Assembly (NCBI GenBank): GCA_036525795.1
Contig: DATCZS010000161.1
Location: 1 to 18,756, forward strand
Source of the DNA: DATCZS01 sp036525795
GTDB taxonomy: Bacteria > Actinomycetota > Acidimicrobiia > Spongiisociales > ZC4RG35
Direction: 5' to 3'
DNA: 18,756 bases
Position numbers and translations under genes: made by a program. Below, in pieces: positions 1 to 5,742 of this stretch. Within the stretch, counting starts at the first letter, position 1. Every line of letters starts with the position of its first letter. The notes beneath the pieces were generated by a model. The model was given only the letters and a program-made list of their open reading frames with translations. It had not been told where the DNA came from and did not search any database.

Positions 1-729
1 GGGGGGTCTCAGGCGGGGCGGACGTTCCCCCGTCTCGACGTGCGGCTGTGGAAGGAGGAGACGCCCATCTTCGGGACGACGGAGAACGGTGACTGGCTCA
101 CCGCCAACGGAAAGGCCTTCCTGTTCGTCCTCGCGTTGCTGGTGATCTTCACGCTCCTGGCCAAGAACATCCAGCGAAGCCGGGTTGGCCGGGCGTTTCA
201 GGCCATCCGCGATCGCGACGTCGCCGCCGAGGTGATGGGGGTCAACGAGTTCCGCTACAAGCTGATGGCGTTCGGGATCAGTTCGTTCTTCGCCGGCGTT
301 GCAGGGGCACTGCTGGCCGGGTACTTCGGCCGGACGATCCCCGAGCGTTGGGACCTGATCCTGTCGGTGCAGTTCATCGCCATCATCCTCATCGGCGGGG
401 CCGGGACGACGTCCGGGGCGTTGATGGGAGCGGCCTTCGTGATCCTGCTGCCCCGAGTTGTGCAGAACTTCACGGAGTGGCTGAAGGGCGCAATCGAAGA
501 GGGAGGCATCGTCGCCACGATCGCCGATCCTTTGATCGCCACCAGTCAGAACGACTTCGGGTTGGTCAACACGTTGCCAGGCGTCGCCCCCGGCCTGAGC
601 GTCTTGCAGCTGAACCAGGTGATCTACGGTTTGCTCATCATCCTGTTCCTCATCTTCGAGCCGCTTGGCCTGTACGGGATCTGGTTCAGAGTGAGGAACT
701 ACTGGAAGGGCTGGCCCTTCACATATTGA
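1..729 (+). CDS. livM: Branched-chain amino acid ABC transporter permease LivM (5' partial)
   Basis: Inner-membrane permease subunit of a LivHMGF-type importer that takes up branched-chain amino acids or related solutes. The frame is open from base 1, so the N-terminal part lies outside the window and the 242 residues seen are the C-terminal portion. Visible residues 63-82 hold the family's cytoplasmic loop (GRAFQAIRD...MGVN), which contacts the ATPases. Hydrophobic helices lie at about 38-54, 88-108, 120-134, 139-151 and 207-227. The GTG at position 40 is an internal codon and not a credible start, because the frame continues upstream with no stop. Directly downstream are a substrate-binding lipoprotein and both ATPases, which supports the assignment. 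True ligand specificity cannot be read from the sequence. Confidence 0.9.
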   Translation, partial: GGSQAGRTFPRLDVRLWKEETPIFGTTENGDWLTANGKAFLFVLALLVIFTLLAKNIQRSRVGRAFQAIRDRDVAAEVMGVNEFRYKLMAFGISSFFAGVAGALLAGYFGRTIPERWDLILSVQFIAIILIGGAGTTSGALMGAAFVILLPRVVQNFTEWLKGAIEEGGIVATIADPLIATSQNDFGLVNTLPGVAPGLSVLQLNQVIYGLLIILFLIFEPLGLYGIWFRVRNYWKGWPFTY

Positions 730-734
730 GATCT

Positions 735-756
735 CCTGCCGGACTGAACCGGCAGG
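735..756 (+). promoter_or_regulatory. Inverted repeat between livM and the substrate-binding protein gene
   Basis: Perfect 8-bp stem CCTGCCGG (735-742) / CCGGCAGG (749-756) with a 6-nt loop. A second, smaller hairpin GCCGGG/CCCGGC follows at 765-779. No T-run follows either one, so they are more likely RNA processing or stability elements inside the operon transcript than intrinsic terminators. The function is inferred. Confidence 0.5.
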
Positions 757-800
757 CGAACAGAGCCGGGAGTCCCGGCCGAGGAGGAGGAAGGAACGAG

Positions 801-2186
801 ATGAAAGCACAGAGCAGGTGGCTTGCCTGGTTGATGGCCTTTGCTCTCATCATCGCCGCGTGCGGCGGCGACGATGACGGAGGCGAGACCGAGGAGACCA
901 CCACGACCACTGCCGCGCCGGCGACGACGGCAGGTGGCGGAGACGGTGGCACGACCGACACCACGGCTGCCGAGCCGACGGAGATCGCCACCGACTTCGG
1001 GGTGGATCTCGAGGCCGGGAAGATCTACGTGGGGATGCTGTCGGACCTGACCGGGCCGTTCGGCCCGCTCGTGTCGGCGATCCTGGCGGGAAGCCAGGCC
1101 TATTGGGCATCCGTCAACGCCAACGGCGGCATCAACGGGCTCGAGGTGGAGCTGGTCGTTCGGGACACGGCATACGTCGTGGACAACCACATCCAGTTCT
1201 ACAACGAGATCAAGGACCAGGTGGTGATGATCGGTCACTCGACCGGCTCGCCTCACACCGTGGCGATCAATGACCAGCTCCAGGCTGACAGCATGCTGAC
1301 GATCCCGCTCACCTGGTACTCGGGGTGGTCGGATTCGGCGATCAACGCAGCGCTGCTGTCGCACGGCACTCCGTACTGCATGGAAGCGCACAACACGATC
1401 GGCTACATCGTGACTGAAGCGCTCGAAGGTGCATCGACGATCGCCATCGCCTCGGTGCCCGGCGACTACGGCCAGGACTCGGCACAGGGCGCCAAGCTGG
1501 CGGCCGAAGCCGCAGGACTGACGGTGGTGTACGACGGCGAGGGCGCGATCATCCCCTCGGACGAGACCACCCTGACGGCGGTTGCCCGTGGCATCACGGA
1601 CTCCGGCGCCGAGATCGCGTGGGTCGCAACCACGCCCTCGACGTTCTCGTCGATCTTCGGTCAGGCGCTGGCCTCTGGCTATCAGGGCCTCTGGTCCGGT
1701 CCGTCCCCGTCGTGGAATCCGGCGTTCATCGCTCCCGATTCGCCCATCAAGGACGCCATCGCAGCGAGCTTCATCGGAGGCACGTACACCAACGGTTGGA
1801 CGAGCGCCGGGTCTGAGGCGTACACCCCGCTGCTCGAAGCGGCCGGACTCCCGGTGAGCGACTACTTCTTCGAGGGCATTGTCGAGGCGAAGATCGTGGA
1901 GGCGGCGCTGCGTGCTGCCTACGACAGCGGCGACATGACCCGCGCAGGCGTGCTCGCCGCCGGGAAGTCCCTGGAGGCGGTCGACTTCGACGGGATCGCC
2001 CCGACCGAGGCCTATACCGGCGCCGACAACGACCGGATCCAGCGGAAGGGCTACATCTACAAGCCCGATCCCGAGGGTCTGGCCGCCGGCACCAGTGGTG
2101 GTCGAACCGACCTCGAGGCCGGATACACGTCCGATCTGGCGGCGAACTTCGAGTTCACCGGCGCCTGCTATTCGCTGGGCGGCTGA
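801..2186 (+). CDS. ABC transporter substrate-binding lipoprotein (LivJ-like, periplasmic-binding-protein-like I fold)
   Basis: Extracytoplasmic ligand-capture subunit of the neighbouring Liv-type importer, 461 residues. The N-terminus is a lipoprotein signal: a hydrophobic segment ending in the lipobox I-A-A-C, with Cys21 as the predicted lipidated residue. An Asp/Glu/Thr-rich flexible linker follows at about 22-62. The mature domain starts at about residue 66 with a VGMLSDLTGPFG motif typical of LivJ-like proteins, and later has the IAIASVPGDYGQD inter-lobe segment. The ATG at 801 is chosen because GGAGGAGGAAGG lies just upstream and the signal peptide begins there; the same frame runs upstream over livM but is not coding. 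It sits between the permease and ATPase genes, an internal position for the binding protein. The ligand is unknown: amino acids, urea or short amides are all possible for this family. Confidence 0.88.
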   Translation: MKAQSRWLAWLMAFALIIAACGGDDDGGETEETTTTTAAPATTAGGGDGGTTDTTAAEPTEIATDFGVDLEAGKIYVGMLSDLTGPFGPLVSAILAGSQAYWASVNANGGINGLEVELVVRDTAYVVDNHIQFYNEIKDQVVMIGHSTGSPHTVAINDQLQADSMLTIPLTWYSGWSDSAINAALLSHGTPYCMEAHNTIGYIVTEALEGASTIAIASVPGDYGQDSAQGAKLAAEAAGLTVVYDGEGAIIPSDETTLTAVARGITDSGAEIAWVATTPSTFSSIFGQALASGYQGLWSGPSPSWNPAFIAPDSPIKDAIAASFIGGTYTNGWTSAGSEAYTPLLEAAGLPVSDYFFEGIVEAKIVEAALRAAYDSGDMTRAGVLAAGKSLEAVDFDGIAPTEAYTGADNDRIQRKGYIYKPDPEGLAAGTSGGRTDLEAGYTSDLAANFEFTGACYSLGG

Positions 2187-2201
2187 TCGAACGGTGAGAC
2201 A

Positions 2202-2229
2202 GATGGGACGGCCTCCGGGCCGTCCCATC
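2202..2229 (+). promoter_or_regulatory. Strong 12-bp perfect hairpin between the binding-protein gene and livF
   Basis: GATGGGACGGCC (2202-2213) pairs perfectly with GGCCGTCCCATC (2218-2229) around a TCCG tetraloop. It lies 15 nt after the binding-protein stop and 23 nt before the livF start. No U-tract follows. It is likely an mRNA 3'-end stabiliser or partial terminator that makes more binding protein than ATPase, a common arrangement in ABC importer operons. That role is inference. Confidence 0.65.
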
Positions 2230-2252
2230 CCCTGACCGGTCGATGGAGTGAG

Positions 2253-3047
2253 ATGCTGACGGTCGAGAACCTGGAAGTTGTCTACAACGATGTTGTCCTG
2301 GTGCTGCGCGGCCTCTCCCTGGAAGTGGGAGATGGCCAGATCGTGGCGTTGCTCGGCGCCAACGGCGCAGGAAAGACCACCACGATGCGGGCCGTCACGG
2401 GCTTGCTCGAGGTGCACGAGGGAGATGTCACCAAAGGTCACATCACCTTCGAGGGGACCGACATCACCCATATCGACCCGGCCGACCGGGTCAAGATGGG
2501 GATCAGCCAGGTGATGGAGGGGAGGCGCATCTTCGCCGAACTGACGGTGGACGAGAACCTGACGGCCGGGGCGTACACCAACACCAGTTCCAAGTCGGTG
2601 AAGCAGGCCCATGACCGGGTGATGACGCTGTTCCCTCTTCTGGCCGAGCGTCGCAAATCGGTGGCGGGATACATGTCGGGTGGCGAACAGCAGATGCTCG
2701 CCATCGGACGGGCCCTGATGCAGCATCCCAAGTTGCTCATCATGGACGAGCCGTCGCTGGGCCTCGCCCCGAGACTGGTACAGCAGATCCGCGACATCGT
2801 CGTCGAGATCAATCAGCAAGGGACGGCGGTACTCCTCATCGAGCAGAACGCCAACATGGCGCTGTCGATCGCCCACCACGGCTACATCATGGAGACCGGG
2901 AAGATGGTGATGGACGGCGACCCGAAGAAGCTGCTGGCCGACGAGGACGTCCAGGAGTTCTATCTGGGCCTCCATGGCGAAGAAGGCGAACGGAAGTCGT
3001 TCAAGGACGTCAAGCACTACAAGCGCAGGAAGCGGTGGCTGTCATGA
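2253..3047 (+). CDS. livF: Branched-chain amino acid ABC transporter ATP-binding protein LivF
   Basis: Cytoplasmic ATPase subunit of the Liv-type importer, 264 residues. Walker A GANGAGKT is at 35-42, the ABC signature SGGEQQ at 142-147, and Walker B LLIMDEP at 161-167. SLGLAP follows, and LLIEQN stands at the usual H-loop position; both are LivF-subfamily traits that separate it from LivG. A basic C-terminal tail (about 245-264, rich in Lys/Arg) extends past the normal end of the domain. The ATG at 2253 has GGAGTGAG immediately upstream. It follows the binding-protein gene after a strong hairpin and precedes livG, with which it would form the ATPase pair. Confidence 0.93.
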   Translation: MLTVENLEVVYNDVVLVLRGLSLEVGDGQIVALLGANGAGKTTTMRAVTGLLEVHEGDVTKGHITFEGTDITHIDPADRVKMGISQVMEGRRIFAELTVDENLTAGAYTNTSSKSVKQAHDRVMTLFPLLAERRKSVAGYMSGGEQQMLAIGRALMQHPKLLIMDEPSLGLAPRLVQQIRDIVVEINQQGTAVLLIEQNANMALSIAHHGYIMETGKMVMDGDPKKLLADEDVQEFYLGLHGEEGERKSFKDVKHYKRRKRWLS

Positions 3048-3069
3048 GCCGCCGCTTCGCGGCGGCTCA
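3045..3069 (+). promoter_or_regulatory. Hairpin overlapping the livF stop codon
   Basis: TGAGCCGCCG (3045-3054) pairs perfectly with CGGCGGCTCA (3060-3069) around a CTTCG loop, so the livF stop codon TGA is the base of the stem. Three copies of AGTCGCA follow directly. There is no T-run. It could modulate read-through into livG or protect the upstream message; the role is inferred. Confidence 0.55.
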
Positions 3070-3089
3070 GTCGCAAGTCGCAAGTCGCA
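3069..3089 (+). repeat. Three tandem copies of the 7-mer AGTCGCA
   Basis: Exact tandem copies at 3069-3075, 3076-3082 and 3083-3089, followed by a degenerate continuation (CGTCGCTCGTCG). They fill most of the livF-livG gap. No function is evident. Confidence 0.85.
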
Positions 3090-3117
3090 CGTCGCTCGTC
3101 GATCCTTGGTGTGCGCC

Positions 3118-3897
3118 ATGAGCCATCTCCTGGAAGTTCGCGACGTCCGCCTGTCGTTCAAGGGGGTGCGGGCGATCGACCACGTGTCGTTTCATGTCGA
3201 CGAGAACGAACTGTTCGCCATCATCGGCCCCAACGGGGCAGGGAAGACGTCGATCTTCAACTGCATCAATCAGGTCTATCACCCCCAGGAGGGCGACATC
3301 CTGTGGAAGGGCTCCTCGATCATGGGGCTGAAGCCCAACAGGACGGCCGAACTGGGCATCGCCCGCACGTTCCAGAACATCGCCCTCTTCGCCCACATGA
3401 CGGTGCTCGAGAACATCCTCACCGGACGTCATGTACGGATGACGCACTCCTGGTTCTCGGGTGCGATGTGGGTGGGGCGGGCAAAGAAAGAGGAGATGGC
3501 CAATCGGGAACGGGTGGAGGACATCATCGATTTCCTCGAGATCGAGCAGTGGCGGAAATACCCGGTGGGCCTGCTGCCCTACGGCATCCAGAAACGGGTC
3601 GAGTTGGGCCGGGCCCTCGCCATGGACCCCCAGCTGCTGCTGCTCGACGAGCCGGTGGCAGGCATGAACCTGGAGGAGACCGAGGACATGGCCCGGTTCG
3701 TCCTCGACATCCGCGACGAGCTGGGGATCTCGATCATCCTGGTCGAGCACGACATGGGTCTGGTGATGGACATCGCCGACCGGGTGATGGTGGTCGACTT
3801 CGGCCGCAAGATCGCCGAGGGCACTCCCATCCAGGTGCAGCGCAACCCCGACGTGATCAAGGCCTATCTGGGCGAGGAATTCGAGGGCGCCGAGTAG
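3118..3897 (+). CDS. livG: Branched-chain amino acid ABC transporter ATP-binding protein LivG
   Basis: Second cytoplasmic ATPase of the Liv-type importer, 259 residues from the ATG at 3118. Walker A GPNGAGKT is at 37-44, a LivG-type signature LPYGIQKR at 153-160, Walker B QLLLLDEP at 172-179, and the H-loop histidine (VEHDM) at 211. A LivG-like ARTFQNIALF segment lies at about 82-91. The frame stays open upstream to 2974, but that stretch overlaps livF, a hairpin and tandem repeats and has no ABC homology, so the start at MSHLLEV is preferred. No Shine-Dalgarno sequence is obvious, which is odd for an internal operon gene. The 3' end is only 11 bp from the convergent bioY. Confidence 0.92.
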   Translation: MSHLLEVRDVRLSFKGVRAIDHVSFHVDENELFAIIGPNGAGKTSIFNCINQVYHPQEGDILWKGSSIMGLKPNRTAELGIARTFQNIALFAHMTVLENILTGRHVRMTHSWFSGAMWVGRAKKEEMANRERVEDIIDFLEIEQWRKYPVGLLPYGIQKRVELGRALAMDPQLLLLDEPVAGMNLEETEDMARFVLDIRDELGISIILVEHDMGLVMDIADRVMVVDFGRKIAEGTPIQVQRNPDVIKAYLGEEFEGAE

Positions 3898-3908
3898 TCA
3901 CGCCCCCG

Positions 3909-4496
3909 TCAGCTGCGGCGACCTTCTCCCATCAGGCGCCAGGTGGCCGGGAGGAGCAGGCCGGCGGCCACCGCCTTCAGCACGTCGCCGAACACGAACG
4001 GTGCCACCCCCTTGAGGATGGCCTCGTTCACCGACATGCCGGCGTTGAACACGAGGCCGGAGACGCCGAAGGCGTAGATCACGAACGATCCGACGAGAAA
4101 CGCCGTGAGTGCGTTCGGGAAGGCGCGGTCCTGGTGGCGCTCTGCGAGCTTCCCGACCATCGCTGCAGCCGCCACGAAACCCACCAGATACCCGCCCGTC
4201 GCCCCTGCGAAGGTGTCCAGCCCGGATCCTCCCTCTGCGAACACCGGCAGCCCCACCATTCCGAGGAGCAGGTACAGCATCTGGCTGGCCGCACCCGCCC
4301 GCACACCCAGCGCCGCACCCGCCAGCAGCACGGCGAAGGTCTGTCCGGTGATCGGGACGGGAGTGAAGGGGAGGGCGATTCGCCACTGGGCGGCCACGGC
4401 GGTCAAACCGGCGAATCCGAACACCATCACCAATGTCATCAACCGGCTCTTCGACGCCAATCGTGCGCCGAGCACATTCGGGGCGACTGCGAGCAT
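3909..4496 (-). CDS. bioY: BioY-type biotin transporter (ECF S component)
   Basis: Integral-membrane, substrate-specific S component for biotin uptake, 195 residues, the usual BioY length. Family marks are PFTPVPITGQTF at about 43-54, the GGYLVGF stretch at 101-107, and a late FVFGDVLKA helix at about 167-175 with the conserved Asp-x-x-Lys region. Several hydrophobic segments cover nearly the whole chain. The ATG at 4496 is chosen because AGGAGG lies at an ideal distance upstream; longer versions starting at 4652 or 4683 add Arg/Pro-rich non-homologous sequence. No bioM/bioN ATPase or T-component gene is adjacent, so it would work alone or share an ECF module encoded elsewhere (known for this family, not shown here). 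Confidence 0.9.
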   Translation of the reverse strand: MLAVAPNVLGARLASKSRLMTLVMVFGFAGLTAVAAQWRIALPFTPVPITGQTFAVLLAGAALGVRAGAASQMLYLLLGMVGLPVFAEGGSGLDTFAGATGGYLVGFVAAAAMVGKLAERHQDRAFPNALTAFLVGSFVIYAFGVSGLVFNAGMSVNEAILKGVAPFVFGDVLKAVAAGLLLPATWRLMGEGRRS

Positions 4497-4681
4497 TCCT
4501 GACCTCCTGATGGCGAGCGGCGGCGAGTGTATTGGCTGCGGACCGTACTCGCACGTGAACCACAACCCGCGGGCCGCGTCTCGAGTCTCCGTGCCGGGAC
4601 CCGCCGAGGGTACCGGCGGGGACGCCGCCGCGGGCGGGACCCGGCGGCGCATTCGCCCAGTCCGGGGATACGATTCCCGCC
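4497..4681. other. Divergent bioY / protease intergenic region with two tandem GC-rich hairpins
   Basis: This 185-bp region separates divergent genes and holds both start regions. On the minus strand, TACACT (4531-4526) is a possible bioY -10. Two inverted repeats sit close together: CCCGCCG/CGGCGGG (4600-4606/4614-4620) and GCCGCCG/CGGCGGC (4624-4630/4642-4648). Because the arms share CCGCCG/CGGCGG, the two could also pair with each other. They end about 20 bp before the -10 hexamer of the plus-strand gene. No gene is visible in the region. Confidence 0.5.
4669..4674 (+). promoter_or_regulatory. -10 hexamer TACGAT for leaderless expression of the PDZ/Lon-like protease gene
   Basis: TACGAT ends 7 nt before the ATG at 4682, placing the expected transcription start at or next to the A of the ATG. 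There is no Shine-Dalgarno sequence before this start and no convincing -35 element. Confidence 0.5.
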
Positions 4682-5695
4682 ATGAACGCCGAGGCCCCGC
4701 ACCGAACGCCGCGCTGGGTGATCGCCCTGTTCGTGGGGCTCGCCCTGTCGGCCGGGCTCGCCGTCGGCGCCTGGTCGTTGGAGCTCCCCTATCTGGCCTT
4801 CTCGCCGGGACCCGTCGGAGACGCGGTCGACTCTGTGATCGTGGCGCCGGATGTGGAGGTGTACCGGCCGGACGGCGAGCTGCTGATGCTGACCGTCTCC
4901 GCCCAGGACCTCAACATCTACGAGATGCTGGCCACCGCCATCGATCCGTCGGTCGACCTCGTTCCCAAGGCTGCGGTCCGCCGTCCGGGCGAGTCCGACG
5001 AGGAGTACCGGAATCGCCAGCTCGATCTCATGGACCAGTCGATCCAGACCGCGATCTCGGTGGCGCTGTCCCGGGCCGGATACGACCCCGGGCCCAATCG
5101 GTACCGGATCGTGGAGGTATTCGGAGCCCACCCGGGCTCCCAGGTACTGGAACCGGGCGACGTGCTGGTGTCGGTGGACGGTGACGAGATCGCCACGGCC
5201 GACGACACCCGCGACGCCCTGGCCGACCGCAGGCCGGGTGACGTGGTGCCGGTCTCGGTGGAGCGCGACGGAGAGATCCTGGACCTGCAGATCGAACTCG
5301 GCGCGGCGGAGGGCGAGGATCGAGCCGTGATCGGGATCAGCATCGGCCCTTTCATCGCCAATCCGCCGCTCGACATCGACTCCGGGACCATCGGCGGGCC
5401 TTCTGCGGGGATGATGTACGCCCTTGCCATCATCGACCTCCTCGGCGATGACCAGCTGACGCATGGCCGGGTGGTGGCGGGCACGGGGACGATCCGGGGC
5501 GACGGCAGCGTCGGCGGCATCGGCGGAGTCAGACAAAAGGTGGTCGCAGCCGAAGCGTCCGGTGCCGAAGTGATGCTGGTTCCCGAGTCCAATTACGCCG
5601 AGGCGCTCACAGCTCCCCGGCTTTCGATGGAGCTGGTGCCGGTCGCCACGATCGACGATGCCCTCGCGGCGCTGGCGGCGCTCGACCCGGCGTGA
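4682..5695 (+). CDS. Membrane-anchored PDZ and Lon-type (S16-like) serine protease, YlbL/SepM-like
   Basis: Predicted envelope protease of 337 residues. An N-terminal transmembrane anchor (about 12-32) leads to an extracytoplasmic portion. A PDZ-like segment at about 142-207 contains the VLEPGDVLVSVDG core. The Lon proteolytic-like domain follows at about 215-335: GGPSAG holds the probable catalytic Ser241, and GGVRQKV holds the probable partner Lys286, giving the Ser-Lys dyad of the S16 clan. No AAA+ module is present. M. tuberculosis has a homologous pair of this protease (Rv3194c) beside a UPF0182 gene (Rv3193c); here a DivIVA-type gene lies between them. The start is leaderless-looking. 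Substrates are unknown; processing of a secreted peptide or envelope protein is a family-based guess. Confidence 0.88.
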   Translation: MNAEAPHRTPRWVIALFVGLALSAGLAVGAWSLELPYLAFSPGPVGDAVDSVIVAPDVEVYRPDGELLMLTVSAQDLNIYEMLATAIDPSVDLVPKAAVRRPGESDEEYRNRQLDLMDQSIQTAISVALSRAGYDPGPNRYRIVEVFGAHPGSQVLEPGDVLVSVDGDEIATADDTRDALADRRPGDVVPVSVERDGEILDLQIELGAAEGEDRAVIGISIGPFIANPPLDIDSGTIGGPSAGMMYALAIIDLLGDDQLTHGRVVAGTGTIRGDGSVGGIGGVRQKVVAAEASGAEVMLVPESNYAEALTAPRLSMELVPVATIDDALAALAALDPA

Positions 5696-5728
5696 GGCGA
5701 ATGGTGCGGGATCGACGGGCTCTGTCGG

Positions 5729-5734
5729 TACCCT
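5729..5734 (+). promoter_or_regulatory. -10 hexamer TACCCT for leaderless expression of the DivIVA-type gene
   Basis: TACCCT ends 8 nt before the ATG at 5743, inside the 47-bp gap after the protease gene. It argues for the 5743 start over the GTG at 5692, which overlaps the upstream stop codon as GTGA. No clear -35 is seen. Confidence 0.45.
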
Positions 5735-5742
5735 GGTTCTCG

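Noticed and set aside
699..3017. 772-codon open frame on the minus strand across the binding-protein and livF genes
   Set aside because: Arg/His/Val-rich translation with no domain; it is the antisense shadow of two well-supported ABC genes in high-GC DNA.
2974..3117. Longer LivG start at 2974
   Set aside because: The added 48 residues overlap livF, a hairpin and tandem repeats, and do not resemble any ABC N-terminus.
4554..4568. Possible BioQ operator (TGAAC-N3 half-site) upstream of bioY
   Set aside because: Only one half matches the TGAAC-N3-GTTAC pattern; the other half is unlike it.
5692..5742. GTG start at 5692 for the DivIVA-type gene (overlapping the protease stop as GTGA)
   Set aside because: The extra 17 residues precede the normal DivIVA N-terminus, and a -10 hexamer lies inside this segment.
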